From Ruminococcaceae bacterium UBA6842 (GTDB taxonomy: Bacteria; Bacillota; Clostridia; Oscillospirales; Acutalibacteraceae), in assembly GCA_002451855.1 (NCBI GenBank), contig DKDS01000010.1, positions 1-10,643 of the forward strand: a DNA stretch of 10,643 nt, in the 5' to 3' direction. Positions 1 through 7,717 of this stretch are shown here, piece by piece. The notes under the pieces are model-generated. The model made no database searches. It saw nothing but the letters and a program-made list of their open reading frames with translations, and was not told where the DNA came from. Every line of letters starts with the position of its first letter. Within the stretch, counting starts at the first letter, position 1. The position numbers and the translations under genes are program-made.

Positions 1-3000
1 GGAGCGTTTCACTGACAGCAATGTTTGGATTTCCATCATGTACCGCAACTCAATTAGGCGTAGTCTCAAATCATGACGCGTATGCGGCGACGCAGGCTAT
101 TATATGGGAATACATTATCGGGGAACGCACTGACCCGAGCCAACCTATGGGTAAGAGAGGAGAAGGAATTAAAGGCACGCCTGCTGAAACGGCATATTGG
201 AATATTCTATCTAAAATAAAAGAATATCAATCTGACAACAGGTATACGGCAACAGCCGAAACCAATGCGGAGCTGTTTGTTCTTACCTCGGCGTCCGCTT
301 CTACGGAGCAGGGACTTTTGTATTATACCGGAAAGCCTCCTGAATATGTTGAAAGCAAAGGTTCCATCGCAGTATACAAAACCGGAAGTGACGCAAGAAA
401 ACTTGCCGGCGCATATTTTAAGGTTACTAATGTGGCAGACAAAAATCAGACATACGCCCTTGGCCCGACAAACGCTGACGGATATGCCTCGTTAGGAGAA
501 ATTGTGTATGGAACTTATGAGGTGGTTGAAATAGTCTTCCCAAACGGATATTATGCGGGAGATTACCCTACAAGCTGGACGGTTGTTTTGGATGGCTCTG
601 CTCCAAACGGCACAGTAGTAATAAATGCCGTTAACGAGCAGATTCCTGGGAACTGCAAAATTATTAAGACCAGTGAAGACGGTCAGGTTGACGGCATCAA
701 TTTTACTGTTACCGGTAACGGAATAAATAAAACCGTAACTACCGTAAACGGCGGTCAGATTATCGTTGAAGGTCTAAAGCCCGGCGTCTATACCGTAACC
801 GAAGAAGTCATTGATAAATATGAACCGCAGGACAGTCGGAAAGTAACGGTTGTAAGCGGACAAACCGCAACCGTAGATTTTTCCAACTCCTTAAAACGCG
901 GCTCGCTTACGATAACCAAGACCTCGGAAGACGGGCTTGCGGAAGGAATGCGGTTCAGACTCACAGGTATTTCCTATTCGGGTATTGAGGTGGATGAATA
1001 TGCTGTCACCAACGCAAACGGCATTGCTGCTTTTAACGATATTCTGATTGGCAAAAACTACACGCTTTCCGAGGTAGATACCCCCTCCCGTTATGTAATT
1101 CCCGAAACTCAAAATGTAGCTGTTGAATGGAACACCGTAACAGGCACATCGGTAAAAAACATTCTTAAAAAATGGCGCGCCGAAATATATAAATCAGACA
1201 GCTATTTTTCCGATTTGGGCGAAGCGGCTTACGGGAAAGCTCAGGGTGACGCTACCTTGAAAGGCGCGGTTTACGGATTGTATGCGAACGGGATACTCGC
1301 TGACACATACACCACAGATAAAAACGGGTACTTTTCAACCAAATGTTATCCTTGTGCTGTAAACGGCAAAGACGCGGAGTATTATCTGCAGGAAATAAGC
1401 AGCAGTAAAGGATACTTGCTTGACTCTACCAAATATTATATTGATACGGCAAGCGGAAATTTTACCGCGGAATACAATACCGAATATGTCAATGTGTATG
1501 AGACTGTTATCAGCGGCAAAATCACAATTATTAAACACTCCGACGACGGCTCAACACAAATTGAAAGCCCCGAAGAAAACGCGGTGTTTGAGGTTTATCT
1601 GAGGAGTGCAGGTTCTTACGGTAATGCAAGACAAACCGAAAGAGCATTGCTTATAACCGACGAGTACGGCTTTGCCGAGACTCCCGATTATCTGCCTTAC
1701 GGCGTATATGTCGTAAAGCAGATTAAGGGGCTTGAGGGCAAAGAACTTATACCTGCTTTTACTGTAAACATAAATGAGAACGGTAAAATCTACCGTTACC
1801 TGATCAACAACGCCGCTGTAAGGGCAAAAATCGAAATCGTTAAGAAAGATAAGGAAACCGGAAAGATCATTCCTGTTGCCAGTATAGGCTTTAAGGTTCG
1901 TAATACCGATACGGGAGAATATGTAATTCAACATATCAACTATCCTGTCCCTATGGATATTGAGATTTACTACACCAATGACAGCGGTAAACTGATGCTG
2001 CCTTACGATATTCCATACGGCAATTACGAAATCATTGAACAGAATACCTGCTACGGATATGTGCTTGACGGCACTCCCGTTCCCTTTAAGGTGGACGGCT
2101 CTGCCGATATCGTGACTGTTATTAAATCCAATATGGCACAGAAAGGCAAGGTAATCATTACGAAGACGGGTGAAGTATTCTCGTCCGTAACCGTAAAAGA
2201 CGGTATTTATAGGCCTGTTTATGAGGTTAAAGGTTTGCAGGGCGCGGTTTATGAAATTATCGCCCTTGAAGATATTATCACTCCTGACGGCACGGTTCGC
2301 TGTACCAAGGGACAGATTGTAGATACCGTTACCACAGGCAAAGACGGTACGGCAACCTCTAAGCCTTTATATCTCGGCAAATATCGGTGCAAAGAAATTA
2401 CCGCGCCGCACGGTATGGTAATTAACAAAACGCCTGTTGATATTGAGCTTGTTTATGCCGGCGAGCTTATAGAAATCACAAGCACCTCAGCGTCGTTTGT
2501 AAACGAGCGTCAGAAAATCAAGGTTGAGCTTAAAAAGGCGATGGAAAATGACGATATATTTAACATCGGCTCGAACGGTGAAATTACCAATGTAAAGTTC
2601 GGCTTGTACGCGAATAAGGATATGATTGCCGCCGACGGCAAAATTATTCCGAAGGACGCTTTGCTTGAAACCGCTTATTGCGGCAAGGACGGTAATATTA
2701 TTTTTGTTACCGATTTACCCGTAGGTGCAAGCGTGTATGTAAAAGAAATCTGCACCGACCGTCACTATATATTGACCGAAGATGGTTTTCAGGTTGATTT
2801 TGATTACGCGGGTCAGGAAACAAAAACCGTTCATATAACCGTAAACAACGGTGCCGAGATTAAAAATGAAATATTGCGCGGCTCGGTACTCGGCAAAAAG
2901 ATTGATGAGGATGGCTTTGCTATCTGCGGTGCTCTGTTCGGTTTATTCCGTGCGGATGAAAAAGAGTTTACAGGAGAAACTGCTATCCTTACCTGTAAAT

Positions 3001-3884
3001 CAAATGAGGACGGCATATTCTTTTTTGAGAATGTTCCTTACGGGAAATACATTGTTCGTGAAATTAAGGCGGCACCTGCTTTTATACTCAATGAAAGCAA
3101 TTACGGTGTTGTGATTGACGAAAAAGAAAAAACGGTTGAACTTGTTATTGAGAACAAGTTTAAGGTCGGTTCTGTAAAGACCGTCAAGGTAGATAAGGAT
3201 TATCCGGAAAACACTCTGTCCGGCGCGGCATTTGAGATTTATTCCGATGTTGACGGCAATAAAGAATTTGATGCAGAAATTGATCGTCTTGTCGGTGAAA
3301 TGGCAGAGGGAGAGAACGGTTTTTATACTATGGAAAATCTCCGCTACGGCGGATACTTCCTTTATGAAAAAACCGCCCCCGAGGGTTTTCTCCGTGACGA
3401 CGGATATTACTATTTTGAAATTCGCGAAAACGGTGTTGCGGTCACTGTCGAAAACGAGGCGGGTGTCGGTTTTGTCAATGAGACAAAGAAAGGAAATGTA
3501 AAGATTATTAAGAAGGAGAGTGATTCGGGCGAGCTTCTTTCCGGCGTTGAATTCGGTCTTTACGATTCCCAAGGCAAAGAAATCGCCAAAGGCATTACCG
3601 ACGATAACGGCGAGATTTTATTTGAGAATATCCGTCTCGGGAAATATGAACTGAAGGAGCTTACTCAAAAAGACGGTTATTACAAGAATGAGGATATTAT
3701 CCCGGTGGAAATTACCGAGCACGGAAAAACACTCGTTTTTGAAGTAACCAATAAGAAGATTCCGCCTGAGCCTGAAAGCCCTAAGACCGGGGACAAAACA
3801 CATATGTCGGTATTATTTATAACCGTATTATTATCGGCAGCCACATCAGGCATTTTACAAATAAAATTAAGAAAGAGGAGTTAA
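1..3884 (+). CDS. Sortase-anchored thioester/Cna-B repeat surface adhesin, 5' partial
   Basis: A very large cell-wall-anchored surface protein whose beginning lies left of the window. The reading frame is open to the left edge, and the first ATG (position 21) has no suitably spaced ribosome site. It sits inside what looks like a thioester domain: a GFPSC stretch followed by TQAIIWE (TQ codons at 90-95), matching the TQxAIW motif whose Gln forms the Cys-Gln thioester in Gram-positive adhesins. Eleven Cna-B/SpaA-type repeats follow, starting near 360, 648, 900, 1173, 1515, 1824, 2145, 2511, 2880, 3168 and 3492. Each has a strand-A Lys and a YGxYxxxE-like segment, the usual isopeptide-forming pair. 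The C-terminus has SPKTG (3777-3791), a hydrophobic segment and an RKRS tail: a sorting signal. SPKTG fits the (S/P)PxTG signal known for Clostridioides difficile sortase B rather than LPxTG. The family mediates adhesion; a role in mating-pair contact is inferred from the transfer genes downstream. Confidence 0.9.
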   Translation, partial: SVSLTAMFGFPSCTATQLGVVSNHDAYAATQAIIWEYIIGERTDPSQPMGKRGEGIKGTPAETAYWNILSKIKEYQSDNRYTATAETNAELFVLTSASASTEQGLLYYTGKPPEYVESKGSIAVYKTGSDARKLAGAYFKVTNVADKNQTYALGPTNADGYASLGEIVYGTYEVVEIVFPNGYYAGDYPTSWTVVLDGSAPNGTVVINAVNEQIPGNCKIIKTSEDGQVDGINFTVTGNGINKTVTTVNGGQIIVEGLKPGVYTVTEEVIDKYEPQDSRKVTVVSGQTATVDFSNSLKRGSLTITKTSEDGLAEGMRFRLTGISYSGIEVDEYAVTNANGIAAFNDILIGKNYTLSEVDTPSRYVIPETQNVAVEWNTVTGTSVKNILKKWRAEIYKSDSYFSDLGEAAYGKAQGDATLKGAVYGLYANGILADTYTTDKNGYFSTKCYPCAVNGKDAEYYLQEISSSKGYLLDSTKYYIDTASGNFTAEYNTEYVNVYETVISGKITIIKHSDDGSTQIESPEENAVFEVYLRSAGSYGNARQTERALLITDEYGFAETPDYLPYGVYVVKQIKGLEGKELIPAFTVNINENGKIYRYLINNAAVRAKIEIVKKDKETGKIIPVASIGFKVRNTDTGEYVIQHINYPVPMDIEIYYTNDSGKLMLPYDIPYGNYEIIEQNTCYGYVLDGTPVPFKVDGSADIVTVIKSNMAQKGKVIITKTGEVFSSVTVKDGIYRPVYEVKGLQGAVYEIIALEDIITPDGTVRCTKGQIVDTVTTGKDGTATSKPLYLGKYRCKEITAPHGMVINKTPVDIELVYAGELIEITSTSASFVNERQKIKVELKKAMENDDIFNIGSNGEITNVKFGLYANKDMIAADGKIIPKDALLETAYCGKDGNIIFVTDLPVGASVYVKEICTDRHYILTEDGFQVDFDYAGQETKTVHITVNNGAEIKNEILRGSVLGKKIDEDGFAICGALFGLFRADEKEFTGETAILTCKSNEDGIFFFENVPYGKYIVREIKAAPAFILNESNYGVVIDEKEKTVELVIENKFKVGSVKTVKVDKDYPENTLSGAAFEIYSDVDGNKEFDAEIDRLVGEMAEGENGFYTMENLRYGGYFLYEKTAPEGFLRDDGYYYFEIRENGVAVTVENEAGVGFVNETKKGNVKIIKKESDSGELLSGVEFGLYDSQGKEIAKGITDDNGEILFENIRLGKYELKELTQKDGYYKNEDIIPVEITEHGKTLVFEVTNKKIPPEPESPKTGDKTHMSVLFITVLLSAATSGILQIKLRKRS
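360..3765 (+). repeat. Eleven tandem Cna-B (SpaA-like) domain repeats
   Basis: Divergent protein-level tandem repeats of roughly 80-120 residues inside the adhesin. Most begin G(S/K/N)(I/V/L)xxxK and carry YGxYxxxE about two thirds along, often followed by an APxGF/GY-like turn. The spacing varies and the DNA copies differ widely, so this is old domain duplication rather than a recent nucleotide repeat. The fifth copy (about 1515-1820) reads YGVYVVKQ, with Gln where the others have Glu, so it may not form the usual isopeptide bond. Confidence 0.8.
3777..3881 (+). other. Cell-wall sorting signal SPKTG plus membrane anchor
   Basis: SPKTGD is followed by about 20 hydrophobic residues and a KLRKRS basic tail directly before the stop codon. 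This is the standard order for sortase substrates. Ser in the first motif position departs from LPxTG and resembles the class B sortase substrates of C. difficile. No sortase gene is in the window. Confidence 0.85.
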
Positions 3885-3886
3885 AA

Positions 3887-4336
3887 ATGACAAATTATTA
3901 TTTATCGGTTTCAGATTATTCGGAGATAAGATTTTTAATAGGAGATTTAGGAGAAAAGGAAGACGCGGACAGGATGTTAGCGGAAAGAGGACTCTTGACC
4001 GAAAAGGGCAATGCGGCTGTATCCGCTGTTTCAGAGCTGAATAACAAGCTTACCGGCTATCTTTTGCATAGACTTGCTTCAAAGCTTCGGCAACGCAAAA
4101 ACGGTTTTGAACCGATTAAAAATACATACTTAAAAATGTATTCGGAAAAGGATTATACCGGAATGTATTTGCTTACCGTATTTATTTACGGTTTTGTGGG
4201 TTGGCGGACGCCGCTTGACTTAAATATTCTTTCTTCGCACAGAGAGCTTTTAAAGGCTTATTTCGGCGAGTTTATAAAAACACTTAAAAATTTTGAATCG
4301 GAACGGAGCACAGAATATGAGGAAGAAAACGAATAG
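3887..4336 (+). CDS. Conserved-looking hypothetical protein in conjugation operon
   Basis: 149 residues, not recognised. It starts two bases after the adhesin stop, with a good ribosome site (AAAGAGGAG, 3872-3880) inside the end of the adhesin gene, so the two are translationally linked. Its last 20 bases overlap the start of the VirB2-like gene. The protein is charged and mostly helical in appearance, with no signal peptide. A moderately hydrophobic stretch near residues 92-106 (MYLLTVFIYGFVGW) could be a buried helix or one weak membrane segment. The C-terminus is very acidic (EYEEENE). Position suggests an accessory role in transfer or in adhesin expression, but nothing in the sequence identifies one. 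Confidence 0.75.
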   Translation: MTNYYLSVSDYSEIRFLIGDLGEKEDADRMLAERGLLTEKGNAAVSAVSELNNKLTGYLLHRLASKLRQRKNGFEPIKNTYLKMYSEKDYTGMYLLTVFIYGFVGWRTPLDLNILSSHRELLKAYFGEFIKTLKNFESERSTEYEEENE

Positions 4337-4670
4337 GCTTTTAAAGGCTTTAAGTGTAATCTGTGTTGTCCTTTTAATGATGTCGTTACTGTCGTTTAGC
4401 GTGTTCGCCGCAGGTGAAGATATATTCACATTGGGCGACAATATTATCCGTGATATATATAACCATATTGCCGGAATATCTACGGTGCTGGCGGCGCTTA
4501 TGTCCGCAATAGCGGTCATAACTGTTAAGCTGAGCGGCTCACAGCAAAAATCAGATTCGGGATGGGCGTGGCTTAAAAGAATATGGGCGGCGTGGGCGGT
4601 TATTAACGGCATAGGTGCGTTCATTGCTTACATTCAACCGTTATTTGCCGGTTATAACCGTTTGCCGTGA
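4317..4670 (+). CDS. VirB2/TrbC-like pilin or small T4SS membrane protein
   Basis: 117 residues from the ATG at 4317. This start is preferred to an upstream TTG (4293) because GGAG at 4305-4308 is well spaced and the protein then begins with a classic signal peptide: MRKK, a hydrophobic core to about residue 29, and VFA before a likely cut after Ala31. The mature part of about 86 residues has two hydrophobic helices (about 51-72 and 88-110) joined by a short polar loop (GSQQKSDSG). That is the architecture of VirB2/TrbC pilins and of the small Maff2-type proteins in clostridial conjugative elements. It lies directly before the VirB6-like gene, as expected. The family call rests on topology and context, not on a diagnostic motif. 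The likely role is the pilus or inner-membrane scaffold of the mating pore. Confidence 0.65.
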   Translation: MRKKTNRLLKALSVICVVLLMMSLLSFSVFAAGEDIFTLGDNIIRDIYNHIAGISTVLAALMSAIAVITVKLSGSQQKSDSGWAWLKRIWAAWAVINGIGAFIAYIQPLFAGYNRLP

Positions 4671-4682
4671 GGTTTTTAGGCT

Positions 4683-6173
4683 ATGATTAACCTTATATTA
4701 AAGGATCTTGTGCTGTGGCTTTTCGGATTGTTCCTCGATTTAATGAATTATTGTGCCGACGCGCTGTTGGGGCTTATGAATACGGATCTATCCTACTTTG
4801 AAAGCAATGTACCTATTTTAGTAAAGCTTTACGGCGTATTCGTTGCAATCGGTTGGGGATTTTTAATAGGCAACTGTGCCTTTCAGTGCCTAAAAGCTAT
4901 GTTTGCGGGACTCGGCTTTGAAACCGAGTCGCCCGCTATACTGCTTGCGCGCACATTTCTGTTCGGATTTATCCTTATTATGTCCAAACAAATTTGTGAA
5001 ATCGGATTGTCGATAGGCAAGACGCTGATGGAGCTGATTGGTTTGCCCGAAAAGGCAAGCATAACCTTCCCCGACGACAGTATGTTTCCCGATCTTACGA
5101 GTTCTTGGCTTTTAATAGTTATAATAGGCTTTTTAATAGGTTCACAGCTTATAAAGCTGTTTTTTGAAATCGGCGAGCGATATGCCCTGGTCGCAATATT
5201 AACCCTTTTCAGCCCTGTAGCCTTTGCGATGGGCGGCAGCCGTTCCACAAAGGATATATGCTCGGGTTTTGTGCGTACTTATGCCTCAATGATACTTCTG
5301 CTTGTTTCGAATGTTTTGTTTTTGAAGCTTATTTATTCCGCGTTATCATCAATGCCGGACGGCATTATGATTTTACCTTGGACAGTGCTTATTGTAGGAA
5401 TTGCGAGAGTAGCACGGAAGGCTGACAATCTGCTTGCCAAAATAGGGCTTAACCCCTCGTTTACCGGAGATCCGTTAGGAAAAGGAACGGGCAGGGCAGT
5501 AGCGTTTATGGCAGCGCGAAGCATTTTAAACTCGGCAACGCATTCGGCAGTACGGCAGGGCGTGCATACTTCCGGCAAAGAAAAATCCGAATTTAAGGCG
5601 AACAGTACGGGGAATCGTACAAGCAGAAGCGGTAATGCTTATACTTGCAACACGGCAAGCAACAACAGCACGAACGGCAGCCAAGCAAACAGCAGAAATA
5701 CGGCGAATAATAACAATCAGACAAATGCGTCGGTTATCGGCGGCAGCAATATAAGACATTCCGGTAATACGGGTGTTAATACTGCCTTCAAAAGCAGTTA
5801 CGGCATAAATAGTTCTGACTTTGGCAGAACCGCCGTGACCGGAATAAATACAAATCGCTTCGGTGCGGGGAAAGTATCGGGGCAGAAAGGAGAAACAAGG
5901 CTTGAAAATAAAGGCACGGCAATTCGCAAAAATGCTGCGAACAGTACCCAAAATACGGCGTCGGTCGGCAGAAAGAAAAATAATCCGAGCGCTCAAAGAC
6001 CGGGCAATAAGTATGCGGACGGAAAACAATTCGGAACGCAAAAGCTCAGAAATAAGGCGTGGAAGCCGGATAAGAGCTTTAGTCATAATCCTGCCGGAAA
6101 ACGGTTCGGACAGACAAATACACCGCCGAACACAAAGCCGAAAAAGGCGGTAGAAAATGAGCCGAAACAATAA
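4683..6173 (+). CDS. VirB6/TrbL-like polytopic conjugal transfer protein
   Basis: 496 residues. The first 250 hold about seven hydrophobic segments (roughly 1-20, 45-70, 85-112, 140-160, 166-183, 200-220 and 228-243), with a conserved-looking ALVAILTLFSPVAFAMG segment and an AKIGLNPSFTGDP motif after the last one. This layout is typical of VirB6/TrbL proteins of Gram-positive conjugative elements, which form part of the inner-membrane channel. From about residue 295 to the end the protein becomes a low-complexity tail rich in Asn, Ser, Thr, Gly and basic residues, presumably disordered. The ribosome site TGAGG (4668-4672) overlaps the preceding stop codon, and the 3' end overlaps the next gene by 17 bases, both pointing to an operon. 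Confidence 0.8.
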   Translation: MINLILKDLVLWLFGLFLDLMNYCADALLGLMNTDLSYFESNVPILVKLYGVFVAIGWGFLIGNCAFQCLKAMFAGLGFETESPAILLARTFLFGFILIMSKQICEIGLSIGKTLMELIGLPEKASITFPDDSMFPDLTSSWLLIVIIGFLIGSQLIKLFFEIGERYALVAILTLFSPVAFAMGGSRSTKDICSGFVRTYASMILLLVSNVLFLKLIYSALSSMPDGIMILPWTVLIVGIARVARKADNLLAKIGLNPSFTGDPLGKGTGRAVAFMAARSILNSATHSAVRQGVHTSGKEKSEFKANSTGNRTSRSGNAYTCNTASNNSTNGSQANSRNTANNNNQTNASVIGGSNIRHSGNTGVNTAFKSSYGINSSDFGRTAVTGINTNRFGAGKVSGQKGETRLENKGTAIRKNAANSTQNTASVGRKKNNPSAQRPGNKYADGKQFGTQKLRNKAWKPDKSFSHNPAGKRFGQTNTPPNTKPKKAVENEPKQ

Positions 6174-6765
6174 TTCTTTGGCGTTTGCCCTGCAGAACGC
6201 GCAGGCAATAAGAAAAATATTGCAGGCGTTTTTAAGAGGCGGCTGGAAAGCGGCGGCATTGGAGACCGTAAAGCGCTATTGGCCTTATGTATTAGGTGCA
6301 GCGGCAGTTTTGATTTTGATACCAACAATAATAATTGCTTCCCTGCCGTCGGTAATGCAAGGCAAAGTACCGGAAACAGTGACGCAGGAAGATATATCCA
6401 AGATGTATATTAACCGAATGGATGAAATACTCTGTGATGCGGAGGTATCTGCCGTGAATGAGATAAGGGTTGTCGGTCAGCCGCTTACATACAATGAGCT
6501 ATACGCTGTAAGCCTTGCGCTGACCGGCAACAATACAGAAATGATTACAAGAGATTTTTTGATTGGGTGCGTAAACGGTTCGCTTACCTACACTGTAGAG
6601 CGGAGGGAAAATAATACAGAAAATTCCGCCGTCGTTATCCGGTATCTGAGCTTGGAAGAGTTTGGAGGTCTTAAAGGTATTTCGGATGCGGATATGGAAT
6701 GGATACAGCTTGTTATACGGGATTTGGAGGAAAATAAAAAATCCTCACCAGACGGTGAGGAATAG
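6157..6765 (+). CDS. Single-TM transfer protein, possibly truncated cell-wall hydrolase
   Basis: 202 residues, starting inside the end of the VirB6-like gene behind a weak AGGCGG site. A basic, helical N-terminus precedes one membrane helix (about residues 42-63). The remaining 140 residues would lie outside the membrane, with an LTYNELYAVSLALTG segment and a SLTYTVE/VVIRYLS strand pair. In comparable operons this place holds either a VirB8-like protein or a VirB1-like NlpC/P60 or CHAP hydrolase with a TM-linker region before the catalytic domain. The linker-like ELYAV segment favours the hydrolase front end, but no catalytic domain is present. Residues 196-202 and the stop are encoded by the terminator hairpin of the opposing Fic gene, so the natural C-terminus may have been lost. 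Whether it is truncated or a complete VirB8-like protein cannot be settled here. Confidence 0.6.
   Translation: MSRNNNSLAFALQNAQAIRKILQAFLRGGWKAAALETVKRYWPYVLGAAAVLILIPTIIIASLPSVMQGKVPETVTQEDISKMYINRMDEILCDAEVSAVNEIRVVGQPLTYNELYAVSLALTGNNTEMITRDFLIGCVNGSLTYTVERRENNTENSAVVIRYLSLEEFGGLKGISDADMEWIQLVIRDLEENKKSSPDGEE
6736..6761 (-). terminator. Rho-independent terminator of the Fic gene
   Basis: A perfect 8-bp stem (TCCTCACC / GGTGAGGA, 6742-6749 and 6754-6761) with a 4-base loop. On the minus strand it is followed by a T run (A6736-6741 on the plus strand, with more A/T beyond). It begins 6 bases past the Fic stop codon. It also lies within the last codons of the plus-strand 202-residue gene. 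On the plus strand no T run follows, so it should not stop the operon transcript. Confidence 0.85.
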
Positions 6766-6767
6766 GG

Positions 6768-7706
6768 TCAAAATGTTTTTATACAATGCTTTTTCATAAA
6801 CTCTGTTGTTTGGGCTGTGTTTTTGCCCTCATAATAAGCAATTAGAAGCTTTTTAAATTCAGGTACACGGTTCTCCGGAATTATAATCATTCCGCCGCCG
6901 TGAGAAATAAGGTAGTGATTTGCGAAGATAACGGAAGCTCGTTTGTTTCCATCGTTGAAAATCTGTGTTTTCATACAATAAAGGCAAAGGCGTATGGCTT
7001 TTTCGTCATCCGGAATTTCGGATAACAGTATTTGTTCAATTCTTTCCTTGATAACCGATTCAATGGGCATCGGAGGAATATAGCTTGTTCCGCCTATAGT
7101 TACCGGTACGCCGCGGATTCTTCCGCCGTCCTGAAAAAAGCCTTCATTTACAATCTTTGCTATATGGCAGAGTATTGAATAATCGGTCGGATAATTTATA
7201 ACATCACGGTCAAGGATAAATTCCCATGCGTGCTTTAGGTTTAAGATTTTTTGCACATCTGTTGCCGTTACGCCGTTGACAATACCGTTTTCAATTATTT
7301 CCTCGGTTTGCGGAAAGCTTGTGGCAACGCCCTCGAGAACTGCCTGATCGTAGATATTGGATTTCATATTTGCACGAGCAAAATCCAGATTAAGCTGAAC
7401 CCGCGGCGAAAGCTCTGCGTCCGAATAGCCGAGCTGTGCCAGCTTTTTATCCAGACGCCGTATATTTCTTTTGAATTCTTTGGCTTCTCTTGCATTGCGC
7501 AGCAGAAGCTGATAGAGTTCATCGGAATAAAGATCGACATAGGTGGACGAAAGTCTTGACCCGATTCTTTTGCGGATATATAAATACCTTTTTCCGTCAA
7601 TTTCTTTAATTTCGGGATTTCCGTCATAAGGTAAGAGATTAAGCCTTGCCTGATAATCTGCTCTTTGATGTAGAAGCTCTTGTATTTCAGGGTAGTTATT
7701 GATCAT
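6768..7706 (-). CDS. Fic-family protein with Gln in place of catalytic His
   Basis: 312 residues from the ATG at 7706, chosen because GGAGG sits 5 bases upstream; a further in-frame ATG at 7727 has no such site. The N-terminal 100 residues are helical and charged. The Fic fold follows: GRIRGVPVTIGGTSYIPP (about 195-212) is the substrate-side segment seen in Fic proteins, and QIFNDGNKR (248-256) occupies the HPFxDGNKR active-site loop. The phosphate-binding DGNKR part is intact, but the catalytic His position is Gln248. The segment TSFPQT (129-134) aligns with the inhibitory [S/T]xxxE[G/N] helix, with Gln133 in place of Glu. Normal Fic enzymes AMPylate or otherwise modify target hydroxyls using that His. 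This one may be inactive, use other chemistry or act as a binding protein. It has its own promoter and terminator and lies antisense inside a transfer operon, like addiction or defence cargo. Confidence 0.85.
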   Translation of the reverse strand: MINNYPEIQELLHQRADYQARLNLLPYDGNPEIKEIDGKRYLYIRKRIGSRLSSTYVDLYSDELYQLLLRNAREAKEFKRNIRRLDKKLAQLGYSDAELSPRVQLNLDFARANMKSNIYDQAVLEGVATSFPQTEEIIENGIVNGVTATDVQKILNLKHAWEFILDRDVINYPTDYSILCHIAKIVNEGFFQDGGRIRGVPVTIGGTSYIPPMPIESVIKERIEQILLSEIPDDEKAIRLCLYCMKTQIFNDGNKRASVIFANHYLISHGGGMIIIPENRVPEFKKLLIAYYEGKNTAQTTEFMKKHCIKTF

Positions 7707-7711
7707 AAGCA

Positions 7712-7716
7712 CCTCC
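7712..7716 (-). promoter_or_regulatory. Ribosome binding site deciding the Fic start
   Basis: GGAGG on the minus strand, 5 bases before the ATG at 7706. It lies downstream of the alternative ATG at 7727, which would place the site inside the coding region, so translation should begin at 7706. Confidence 0.8.
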
Positions 7717-7717
7717 A

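Noticed and set aside
21..23. ATG at 21 as the true start of the adhesin
   Set aside because: The frame is open to the window edge, the nearest GGAG (1-4) is 16 bases away, and the start would fall inside the thioester domain with no signal peptide.
3000..3572. Open frame of 190 codons on the minus strand inside the adhesin
   Set aside because: It lies wholly antisense to well-supported Cna-B repeats, has no family features and reflects the codon pattern of the real gene.
360..3765. CRISPR array or DNA satellite in the repeated adhesin region
   Set aside because: The repetition is at protein-domain level with divergent DNA and one continuous reading frame; there are no short identical repeats with regular spacers.
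5526..6170. Open frame of 214 codons on the minus strand under the VirB6-like tail
   Set aside because: It is antisense to the low-complexity tail, rich in Arg, Ile and Ser from the complementary codons, with no recognisable domain.
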